Below, one piece after another: positions 43,820 through 52,045 of a DNA stretch of 64,000 nt (positions are counted from its first letter, which is position 1; every line of letters starts with the position of its first letter). Position numbers and translations under genes: made by a program. The DNA comes from CALMFG01 sp963666035 (GTDB lineage Bacteria; Bacillota; Clostridia; Christensenellales; CALMFG01), in the NCBI GenBank assembly GCA_963666035.2, contig CAXXJI010000007.1, positions 434,001 through 498,000 on the forward strand. Reading direction: 5' to 3'. Below the pieces are notes generated by a model that was not told the origin of the DNA, made no database searches, and worked only from the letters and a program-made list of their open reading frames with translations.

Positions 43820-45079
43820 TTAGGGTAGAAAAAAATACAAACTGTTCAGTAAATACGGCTGGTCTTGGGCTTCGGACATTCGCAGTAAAAAATTCTTGAC
43901 TGAATCCACAGAAAACGTTTTTTCGGCAAGGCCGGAAAGCAATTTCTCAAATTTCTTTTTTTCATTTGGCTCAGCCGCGTCACTTAAGTATCCCCAGACA
44001 TGCTGGGCCGCGTTGATTTCCGCGCCGATATTTGGCGGTAAAGCGGCGCACCTTTCAATCAGAGTGTAAAAAGCGAGGGCATCGGGGTGCGATTTATCTT
44101 TTAAGAGCGCTCGGATATCCTGATAGATTTTGGCTGAACGGCTGAGTACCCAGTACTTATATTTCGCCCACTCTCGCTCTAAATCCTGTATGGCGGTATT
44201 TGGGCATGTCAGCAGATTGCATTTCACCGCTGACAGATTTTTATCTTTAACTTCCAGCATGATATCGATGGATTTGTCGGGCAGGGCTTGGTAGAACCGC
44301 AAAAACGTATCGGCCGATATGGTGGCCGAATGCGCGCCGCGCGGGCCGATGGATGCGCTTTGAGAATAATGGATTTTTTGCTTGCCGTCCTGTTTTCGCC
44401 AGGTTGCCGCACAGCGCAAGATCCAATCGTTCATTGAACCCGCTTCTTCCGGCGGATTGAGCTCATGGTGTAGATTATCGAACACCACAGGCAGGCCGGT
44501 TTTTAAAGAAACCGATAAAACATCCGAAATGTGATATGAGCGGTCGTCATTTTCAATCGCCAAACGCGATCGGATATGGTTCGGCAACGCGTTGGCATTT
44601 TTAACAAATCGCGCGATAGCGGCGGGTTTATCGCCGTATACGCCGCCAATATGTAAGATGATTTTGCTTTCGGGTCCGCAGCCCAGGCTGTCCAAAAAGC
44701 GACAATGGTATTTTAGATCTTCCTCCGCGCGTGACACTACCGAAGGATCAAGGGAATTTATAACCGTATATTGACCTGGATGCATGGAAACCCGTAAGTT
44801 ATTTTCTGATATTTGCTTCCCCATTTGAGTGAGCTGGGACGCAAAGTCATTCTGCCACGCGACAGTATTGACTGGGTGTGAGCCCAATGGGATGATATCT
44901 GAACTGATGCGGAACAGCCGGATATCACTTTGGATGTTATAATCGATCACAGCATTTAACGCGTTGAGATTCTTTGCGGTGACCAAGCGTAAGTTATCGG
45001 GTATCGCGTTTTTTAAGCGCAAAGAATAGAGCTTGGTTTTTCTGCTTCCAATATGAACACATGCATATCCGATTGACAT
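43820..45079 (-). CDS. uvsE: UV damage endonuclease UvsE
   Basis: 419 residues. The TIM-barrel nuclease shows the family start (IGYACVH), SSDIIPLGSHP, RVSMHPGQYTVINS, ILHIGGVYGDK, RLAIENDD and VVFDNLHHELNP, whose His, Glu and Asp residues bind the catalytic metals. The C-terminal ~120 residues (SRSAKIYQDIRALL...) extend beyond the shortest UVDE proteins, as is common in Firmicutes such as Bacillus. It nicks DNA 5' to UV photoproducts and abasic sites, an alternative to UvrABC repair. Confidence 0.93.
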   Translation of the reverse strand: MSIGYACVHIGSRKTKLYSLRLKNAIPDNLRLVTAKNLNALNAVIDYNIQSDIRLFRISSDIIPLGSHPVNTVAWQNDFASQLTQMGKQISENNLRVSMHPGQYTVINSLDPSVVSRAEEDLKYHCRFLDSLGCGPESKIILHIGGVYGDKPAAIARFVKNANALPNHIRSRLAIENDDRSYHISDVLSVSLKTGLPVVFDNLHHELNPPEEAGSMNDWILRCAATWRKQDGKQKIHYSQSASIGPRGAHSATISADTFLRFYQALPDKSIDIMLEVKDKNLSAVKCNLLTCPNTAIQDLEREWAKYKYWVLSRSAKIYQDIRALLKDKSHPDALAFYTLIERCAALPPNIGAEINAAQHVWGYLSDAAEPNEKKKFEKLLSGLAEKTFSVDSVKNFLLRMSEAQDQPYLLNSLYFFLP

Positions 45080-45307
45080 TTTACCATCTCCAATCAGTGG
45101 GTATAACTAAACAAAATCTTCAATGATATAGTTCATTATATCAGCATTTTCGATTCAAAAACACAGAATTAATCTTCGGATTATGGGAAATTGTGTAAAT
45201 ATATATGCAAAAGTATTTGGATTTGATAGAATAGCTATCATTATGTTTTGAAATTCAATTTACAGGTTAAAATTAGTTTAAAAAATTACTTTTGACATTA
45301 AGGCAGG

Positions 45308-48300
45308 GTGAATATTGTGCGGGGAATACAATATAGCTGTATGAGTCGAAAAATCATTTTCTTTATAATCCTGGTCGTGATGATCGCATTGCTGCCGATC
45401 ACTGGATTGGCGGCACAGCAAACGATCACCATCGATGGCGATATGAGTGACTGGACGGTTGCGTCCATGTCTTTTTCAGATGCGCTTGGGGATGTCAATG
45501 GCGCAGGGCCGCATGACCTCATTAAAATGTACATCACAAATGATGCCAACTATATTTATGTTCGATGGGATGCGATTGCCAGCCTTGCGGATTTAAAGAG
45601 TGTTACATATGGTCTGGCGCTGACTTCGATTCCTGCGACCGGTGATACACGGCCGGAAAAAGAAGTTTTGCTGTTTATCGATTATGACTCCAAAAGTCTG
45701 GCAACGGTTACGATATCAAATAGTACGACAGATACTATATTGGATGAAGAAACAGTTACCAATACATCTCCATATGTCAGGGCGGCGGAGTTTGGCACGA
45801 CAAATAAGACTGTTGCCATAGAAGCGCGTTTTCCTTTAACGGTGATCGATAGTCTGACGGTTAACACTGTGGATGGAGATGCTACCGTGCCCCTTTGGGG
45901 TGCAACCCTTTCTTCGGGGGCCTTTACATCAGTTGTCAAGGACTATATACCAGATGATGGTTTTCTGGAATATGACATGGCAACGGCGACGTATACACCC
46001 GTGGGAACAGGCGCTATTGCGAAAATATCCGGCTCTACACTGAATCCAAAGGCCCAGCCGGGAGCAACTATTAATTACACGGTGACGATTAGTAATGTGG
46101 GTACGACGGATAATTTACTGTTTAGTCAGATTGACTGGACTTTACCACCTGGGTTCACATATATATCAGGAACCACAACGGGGTTGACTACATCTAATCC
46201 GTCAGGAACGACGGGGACTTTAACTTGGGCTGGGCTTTCCGGCTCACTACCGCCGGGGGATTCCATTACGCTCAATTTTCAAGCCACAGCGGCACCGGGG
46301 GCAGGGACTTTTTACAGTCAGACTGCGCTGACTATGCCGAGCGGCACGATTAATACCGGAGACACCGCTGCGGTTGAATTGCAGAGCGATTATACCTCAC
46401 CGGCAGCACCGACGAATCTAGCGGCTTCGGATATTACCGAGAACAGTGTGCGTTTGACATGGGATCCGGTAGCTGATGCGGATACCTATCGGATATACCA
46501 ATGGGGCGAATTGGTGGCCACGGTTCCTGCCTCGGAAGTGACGACGGTGATTTCCGGATTAAGCTCGGATACGACATATGAATACACCGTGGTTGCGGTT
46601 AATTCTTCGGGGATATCTTCTGGGCCCAGCAATACGGTCAGCGTCACCACGCTGGCACCAGCGGATGCGACTGCGCCCACACTGCCCGGTGATCCGAGTT
46701 TAAGCACATCCAATGAAACAACAAATAGCATACAGGTAGATTGGGAAAAGGCAACAGACGATACGTCGGCGCAAAGCGCACTAAAGTATCTGGTTTATTA
46801 TTCAACATCAGGAGATTTGACTACGGTTGCTGATATTGAAGCCAACGGGACACCGGCTGGCGCATATAAAACAGATATTAATACATTGAATGTTTCGGGA
46901 TTGACCGAAAACACATTGTACTATTTCAATGTAATTGTTATGGATGAAGCGGGCAATAAAACAGCTTACACGATGACCAGCGACAGTACTTTGCCGATGG
47001 CATCTCCCGTACTCTCCGCAAGCGGCACGACAGATACCAGCACTACGCTGAACTGGACGGCGGTAACGGGTGCAACGTCCTACACCGTCTATCTGGATGA
47101 CGGGCTGGGCGGTACGATTGTCAGCACGGTGCCCGCAGGCACGACCACGCTGGATATCACTGGGCTGACACAAGGCACAGATTATACCTACTATGTGGTG
47201 GCAACCGACGGTACCAATTCCACCGAAAGCAACCACTTGACGGTGTCCACGATCGAGACCAATCCGCCGACGGTACCCGCCGGAACTACTGTGACGGCAT
47301 CCAATCCGACGACATCAAGCATTCAAGTGGATTGGAACAAGGCGACAGACGATACATCAGCACAAAGTGATTTGCGCTATCTGGTTTATTATTCCACTTC
47401 GGATAATATCGGCACACTGGCGGATATTGATGCAAATGGAACTGCCTTTGGCAGCTATCAGACGGATATCGATACGATGACGGTCACGGGACTGAATGAT
47501 GGTACACCATACTATTTCAATGTGGTTGTTATTGATGAGGCGGGAAACAGAACCGCCTATACTTCCACCGACGAAACCACACTGACTTTAGGTACGCCTG
47601 TGCTTTCCGCAAGCGGCACGACAGATACCAGCACTACGCTGAACTGGACTGCGGTAACAGGTGCAACGTCCTACACCGTCTATCTGGATGACGGGCTGGG
47701 CGGCACGATTGTCAGCACGGTGCCCGCAGGCACGACCACGCTGGATATCACTGGGCTGACACAAGGCACAGATTATACCTACTATGTGGTGGCAACCGAC
47801 GGTACCAATTCCACCGAAAGCAACCACTTGACGGTGTCCACGATCGAGACCAATCCGCCGACGGTACCCGCCGGAACTACTGTGACGGCATCCAATCCGA
47901 CGACATCAAGCATTCAAGTGGATTGGAACAAGGCGACAGACGATACATCAGCACAAAGTGATTTGCGCTATCTGGTTTATTATTCCACTTCGGATAATAT
48001 CGGCACACTGGCGGATATTGATGCAAATGGAACTGCCTTTGGCAGCTATCAGACGGATATCGATACAATGACGGTCACGGGACTGAATGATGGTACACCA
48101 TACTATTTCAATGTGGTTGTTATTGATGAGGCGGGAAACAGAACCGCCTATACTTCCACCGACGAAACCACACTGACTTTAGGTACGCCTGTGCTTTCCG
48201 CAAGCGGCACGACAGATACCAGCACTACGCTGAACTGGACTGCGGTAACAGGTGCAACGTCCTACACCGTCTATCTGGATGACGGGCTGGGCGGCACGAT

Positions 48301-49105
48301 TGTCAGCACGGTGCCCGCAGGCACGACCACGCTGGATATCACGGGGCTGACACAAGGCACAGATTATACCTACTATGTGGTGGCAACCGACGGTACCAAT
48401 TCCACCGAAAGCAACCACTTGACGGTGTCCACAGCGGACGCTGAAGCGCCTTCCGGCACGGGGGCTGTAACGGCTAGTAATCCAACGGTCACCTCACTGG
48501 ACTTAAGCTGGCCCAAAGCCACTGACAATATCAGCCCGCAAAGTGCGCTGCGCTATCTTGCCTACTATTCAACAAGCAATAATCTGGACACCGTGGCGAA
48601 AACCGAGGTAAATGGTACGGCGATTGGGACTTATGCAACCGACATTGACAGTACCGCGGCGACGGGCTTGAACCCTTCGACCACGTATTACTTTAATGTC
48701 ATCGTGATGGATGAAGCGGGCAATAAAGCCTTGTATACATCGGGTAGCGGGACTACGTTGACACCGTCTGCTGTGACCTTAAGCCACAGCAATGTGGCAC
48801 AGACAACGGCGACATTGACCTGGAATGCAGTGATCGGTGCGACGGAGTACGATATTTATGACGGAACAGGCGCATGGGTGGCCACTGTAGCGGCACCGGA
48901 TACGACCTATAATTTAACCGGACTCACCCCTCACACCGCTTACGAATACACGGTGGTGGCAAGAGCGGGTGCAATACCGCTTGTGACCAGTAATTTAACG
49001 GGTTTCACAACGCCGGGTATTGTTAACCGAGTAGATAATCCACAGACAGGATATCCAGAGACGCCGTTTGACTGGTTATGGGAATTGCTTGAGAAAATAT
49101 TCTAA
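45308..49105 (+). CDS. Large secreted multi-FN3 protein
   Basis: 1265 residues if the first GTG is used; GTG 45317 or ATG 45341 are also possible, and all keep the signal peptide (MSRKIIFFIILVVMIALLPITGLAA). After it come a DOMON/CBM9-like domain (about 40-220, ITIDGDMSDW...), a DUF11-like domain (about 235-355, ATINYTVTISNVGTTDN) and nine FN3-type domains alternating in two types (A-B-A-B...). Three A and two B domains are nearly identical. The C-terminus ends NPQTGYPETPFDWLWELLEKIF: it has an NPQTG motif but no hydrophobic anchor or basic tail. Likely a secreted cell-surface or polymer-binding protein. It stands alone, closed by a terminator. Confidence 0.85.
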   Translation: MNIVRGIQYSCMSRKIIFFIILVVMIALLPITGLAAQQTITIDGDMSDWTVASMSFSDALGDVNGAGPHDLIKMYITNDANYIYVRWDAIASLADLKSVTYGLALTSIPATGDTRPEKEVLLFIDYDSKSLATVTISNSTTDTILDEETVTNTSPYVRAAEFGTTNKTVAIEARFPLTVIDSLTVNTVDGDATVPLWGATLSSGAFTSVVKDYIPDDGFLEYDMATATYTPVGTGAIAKISGSTLNPKAQPGATINYTVTISNVGTTDNLLFSQIDWTLPPGFTYISGTTTGLTTSNPSGTTGTLTWAGLSGSLPPGDSITLNFQATAAPGAGTFYSQTALTMPSGTINTGDTAAVELQSDYTSPAAPTNLAASDITENSVRLTWDPVADADTYRIYQWGELVATVPASEVTTVISGLSSDTTYEYTVVAVNSSGISSGPSNTVSVTTLAPADATAPTLPGDPSLSTSNETTNSIQVDWEKATDDTSAQSALKYLVYYSTSGDLTTVADIEANGTPAGAYKTDINTLNVSGLTENTLYYFNVIVMDEAGNKTAYTMTSDSTLPMASPVLSASGTTDTSTTLNWTAVTGATSYTVYLDDGLGGTIVSTVPAGTTTLDITGLTQGTDYTYYVVATDGTNSTESNHLTVSTIETNPPTVPAGTTVTASNPTTSSIQVDWNKATDDTSAQSDLRYLVYYSTSDNIGTLADIDANGTAFGSYQTDIDTMTVTGLNDGTPYYFNVVVIDEAGNRTAYTSTDETTLTLGTPVLSASGTTDTSTTLNWTAVTGATSYTVYLDDGLGGTIVSTVPAGTTTLDITGLTQGTDYTYYVVATDGTNSTESNHLTVSTIETNPPTVPAGTTVTASNPTTSSIQVDWNKATDDTSAQSDLRYLVYYSTSDNIGTLADIDANGTAFGSYQTDIDTMTVTGLNDGTPYYFNVVVIDEAGNRTAYTSTDETTLTLGTPVLSASGTTDTSTTLNWTAVTGATSYTVYLDDGLGGTIVSTVPAGTTTLDITGLTQGTDYTYYVVATDGTNSTESNHLTVSTADAEAPSGTGAVTASNPTVTSLDLSWPKATDNISPQSALRYLAYYSTSNNLDTVAKTEVNGTAIGTYATDIDSTAATGLNPSTTYYFNVIVMDEAGNKALYTSGSGTTLTPSAVTLSHSNVAQTTATLTWNAVIGATEYDIYDGTGAWVATVAAPDTTYNLTGLTPHTAYEYTVVARAGAIPLVTSNLTGFTTPGIVNRVDNPQTGYPETPFDWLWELLEKIF
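47005..48431 (+). repeat. Near-identical 591-bp coding repeats (2.4 copies) in the FN3 gene
   Basis: The marker AGCGGCACGACAG occurs at 47021, 47612 and 48203, exactly 591 bp (197 codons, one A plus one B FN3 domain) apart. Copies 2 and 3 differ from each other by about one base over the shared part, and copy 1 by a few. Flanking domains are clearly diverged, so this is a recent in-frame duplication or gene conversion. The copy number is at risk in short-read assembly. Confidence 0.95.
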
Positions 49106-49114
49106 AAAGTTGAT

Positions 49115-49147
49115 AAAAAAAGCCATGGTTTGCAATATGGCTTTTTT
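49115..49147. terminator. Bidirectional terminator
   Basis: AAAAAAGCCAT and ATGGCTTTTTT pair around a 10-base loop, serving the FN3 gene and the convergent membrane-protein gene. Confidence 0.85.
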
Positions 49148-49167
49148 GCTGCTATTGTCTGAATGAT

Positions 49168-49533
49168 CTAATCCAAATCTTTCGCCATCATTTTTCGATA
49201 GGCTTTGTCTTTGGAAGGGGGGCTGTGTTTTTTGTTGTATTGATGTCGAAAAAACCAATAGATGAGCAAAAGCAAAATGGTTGGGACAAATATGACGCTG
49301 CTTTTTATCACGAGAGCAAAGAGCCCTGTCCATCCATATTGAATGAGAAATTGCCCGTAGCTTTCCAAATTGAGGAAAGCTTCATTGAGATTATAGATAA
49401 AAAATGCAACCGCGATAATCAGATGAATCAGCGGGAGTATTAAACCCGGCCACCACTTATATGTTCGGGAGAGCAAAACTTGCACGCCAAAACTGATTGC
49501 AAGAAAGATTAAAACTATGGGCAATCTAATCAT
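49168..49533 (-). CDS. Small membrane protein in the DUF2089 operon
   Basis: 121 residues with about three or four membrane helices (1-18, 27-45, 62-92) and a basic, Lys-rich cytoplasmic tail (HQYNKKHSPPSKDKAYRK). Its ATG overlaps the stop of the DUF2089 gene (ATGA), so translation is coupled. No known family recognised. Confidence 0.7.
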   Translation of the reverse strand: MIRLPIVLIFLAISFGVQVLLSRTYKWWPGLILPLIHLIIAVAFFIYNLNEAFLNLESYGQFLIQYGWTGLFALVIKSSVIFVPTILLLLIYWFFRHQYNKKHSPPSKDKAYRKMMAKDLD

Positions 49534-49826
49534 GAGGTCACCTCCAATTTATTCTTATAGGCAGAAATAATCGTCTTCGCCGCTTCCAGATCCAACTTTT
49601 CATCAATCGCCATCCGCCGCACCATTGCGATGAAGTCGTCTTCTTCCGTCTTGGAGGATAGATCGATTTTCTGGATCAAACGATCCAGACGAAGCCGGAC
49701 AGTGGGATAGGAAACATCATAGAGCTTAGCGATCTCTTTCAGCGAGCCGGAAGCCATAATGAATTTCTTAATAAAATTGATGTCTTCACTGTCCAGTTCG
49801 GACAGCCAGTCAGGTAAATTAGCCAT
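49530..49826 (-). CDS. DUF2089-family regulator
   Basis: 98 residues from the ATG seven bases after AAAGGAG; the longer frame would add a hydrophobic stretch read from the promoter region and is rejected. The sequence WLSELDSEDINFIKKFIMASGSLKEIAKLYDVSYPTVRLRLDRLI is a helix-turn-helix typical of DUF2089, followed by a helical C-terminus. The gene heads a two-gene operon with a membrane protein, and probably autoregulates. Confidence 0.85.
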   Translation of the reverse strand: MANLPDWLSELDSEDINFIKKFIMASGSLKEIAKLYDVSYPTVRLRLDRLIQKIDLSSKTEEDDFIAMVRRMAIDEKLDLEAAKTIISAYKNKLEVTS

Positions 49827-49848
49827 GTTTATTCTCCTTTCGAGTGCA

Positions 49849-49877
49849 ATTATATATAATATTAAATTAAATGTCAA
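49849..49877 (-). promoter_or_regulatory. Consensus promoter of the DUF2089 operon
   Basis: On the minus strand TTGACA (49872-49877) and TATAAT (49849-49854) are separated by exactly 17 bases, a perfect sigma-A promoter. The very AT-rich DNA around it repeats TAATATTA-like motifs near 49857-49864, 49887-49894 and 49910-49918, possible operator sites. Confidence 0.85.
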
Positions 49878-49992
49878 TAAAAACATTAATAATATAAAAA
49901 GTAAAGTAAATAATATTAAATATTGCGTTTAATGAAATAAAAAAAGGCGATTATACGCCGTTTTATATCTTTAGAAGTCTAAATTTTTCTGT

Positions 49993-51774
49993 CTATGCCA
50001 ATTCCATCACATGATCCTGAAGATGGGCCAAAATGAGATAATTGGAGAAAGATTTATCTTTGGTTTTGCGCTTGACTGAAGCCATATATTCAGCAAATTC
50101 ATCCAGGCTGTTAAACTGGTCCAGTCGGCCTAAGTAGCTCGCTATATTGATGTTGACCAAGGCGCCGGTTTGATACTTTCCTGTTCTGGCGGCGTCAGCA
50201 ATATGTCCGGCTTTAAAATCGGTTTGTGTATAAAAATGTGGTTTGAAGCTTTCAAAATCAGCAATGATGTCTTCGAGTATGGTTTTGGCTGTCATGTGGG
50301 TGCCGATGTCCTCAGAATCCATCTCCAGCATACAAACAAAGTCATCTCCGCCGATGTGGCCGATAAAGCTGGAATAGGGGAGATTATCCAGTCGGCCACG
50401 TAAGATTTCGGCGGTTTGCTTAATCACAGCATCACCTTTCTCAAAACCGTAGAAATCATTGTAAGTCTTAAAGTCGGATAGATCGATATAGATAAACAGC
50501 ACACTTTCGTTGCTTCGCAAGTACCGATCGATATTGTTGTTGATGATATTATTGCCGGGAAGTGCCGTCAGGGGATTCAGCTGGGTTGCGTTTTGGCTGT
50601 CGAGCGCACTGACCACGCCGATGATATCCCTCATGGAGACCACACCATGATAGATCCCGTTATCAGCAATGATGATATCATCATACGCATGATCGTCGGT
50701 TCGGTTCATGGCGGCCTGAAGCACTTCTTTAACCGAGGTAAAGTAATTCAATATCAAAGGGCTGGGATTATACAGCTCTTCAATTGGACGGTCACCGTAC
50801 AGCGAGTAGCCATATTTGGTGGAAAGCGCCAGATGCAGTGCCTGCTTGGAGATAAAGCCGGTGATTTTAAGGCTATCGTCCAGGAAACAGACAGAATCAT
50901 AGTCATGAGACTTAAAGAATTCGTGCACGTCTTTGCAATTAATCCCGGATTTAAGGCTTTTGTAGTTTTTCATAATGTGCCCGACATGGGACTGCACCGT
51001 CGCTTCGGATTTTGCGATGTACCGATTGCGGTTGACCGCGTTAATCCAGCTGATCACGCTGTCTGCGACCGGCGTATGCGCGACGCCTGGTTTGCCGATA
51101 TAATATCCTTGCGCAAAATCCACGTCCAGCTTAATCAATGCTTCCAGCTCATCTTGGCTTTCCACGCCTTCCGCAATCAACCGTGCATGCTTGTAGCGGA
51201 CATACATGGAAAGGGCTTTCACCATGGCGCGTTTATCAGAGTCCTTATTAATACCGTGTACCAAACGATCGGAAATCTTGACGTAATCCCAATCACATCT
51301 TAAAAGACAGCTGATGTTCATCGGGTGGGTGTCCACATCGTCTAGCGCCAGCCGATACCCTGCACGTTTATAGTCTAGAAGTGCGTCGGACAATTCAGTG
51401 CCGCCGACATCGTATTCTCGCTCGCAAATCTCCAGCACCACATCTTTTGGCCGCAAGCCCAGCTCTTTGATCATTGCGTCCAAAGCAGTCAGATGCTTTT
51501 TCTTTTTTATAATAGATATCTGCTCGGTATTAAGAAATACACGCTTTTTTGAAGCGGTATGGATATGACCATTTAAAGCAAGGGTATGAATATCAATATC
51601 AAAATCCAACGTTTTTCCCATTTCCTGAACCATCTTCAAAATTTCAAGTGGATTCCTCTGGGTATTGCTGCGGCAAAAAGCTTCTTCACCGGTGATATGA
51701 CCGTTTTTAAGGTCAATAATCGGCTGATACGCGATTTTAATATCCTTCATGATGTCTGTGTAGGCTGTGTTCAT
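49993..51774 (-). CDS. EAL-CBS-GGDEF cyclic-di-GMP turnover protein
   Basis: 593 residues, soluble. The N-terminal EAL domain (about 10-240) has EAF for EAL, then FLNTEQ, LEICERE, ALDDVDT, VKISD, IAEGVES and QGYYIGKP, so most metal and catalytic positions are kept. A pair of CBS motifs follows (about 285-395). The C-terminal GGDEF domain (about 400-560) reads GGDDF at the active loop. The domain order EAL-CBS-GGDEF is a known signalling type in Gram-positives. Which activity dominates is not clear from sequence. It is transcribed away from the PilZ-synthase gene, the likely effector. Confidence 0.9.
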   Translation of the reverse strand: MNTAYTDIMKDIKIAYQPIIDLKNGHITGEEAFCRSNTQRNPLEILKMVQEMGKTLDFDIDIHTLALNGHIHTASKKRVFLNTEQISIIKKKKHLTALDAMIKELGLRPKDVVLEICEREYDVGGTELSDALLDYKRAGYRLALDDVDTHPMNISCLLRCDWDYVKISDRLVHGINKDSDKRAMVKALSMYVRYKHARLIAEGVESQDELEALIKLDVDFAQGYYIGKPGVAHTPVADSVISWINAVNRNRYIAKSEATVQSHVGHIMKNYKSLKSGINCKDVHEFFKSHDYDSVCFLDDSLKITGFISKQALHLALSTKYGYSLYGDRPIEELYNPSPLILNYFTSVKEVLQAAMNRTDDHAYDDIIIADNGIYHGVVSMRDIIGVVSALDSQNATQLNPLTALPGNNIINNNIDRYLRSNESVLFIYIDLSDFKTYNDFYGFEKGDAVIKQTAEILRGRLDNLPYSSFIGHIGGDDFVCMLEMDSEDIGTHMTAKTILEDIIADFESFKPHFYTQTDFKAGHIADAARTGKYQTGALVNINIASYLGRLDQFNSLDEFAEYMASVKRKTKDKSFSNYLILAHLQDHVMELA

Positions 51775-52045
51775 GTCAGTTTCCCTATTTCGTCTTTTGC
51801 TTTTATACAGCGTAACACGACAAGTATATCGACGGATTAGGGGAGCGATAAGATTTTGTAAATTTCTGCGCAGGTTCTCTCGTCAATACGCGCTTTGATA
51901 TATAAAAGAAAAACTGGATAAGCAGACAAAAAAGCAGGGATGTTTAAAGGGTATGCCATCAGGTTATATAAAAACATCATTATATTCTTTAGGCTTTTTG
52001 TGTTATTGGGGAAGATATACTAATTTTAAAATTGGAGAAATGAGC

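Noticed and set aside
51775..52045. c-di-GMP riboswitch before the PilZ synthase gene
   Set aside because: No GEMM-type conserved core or tandem stems could be found in the 270-bp leader.
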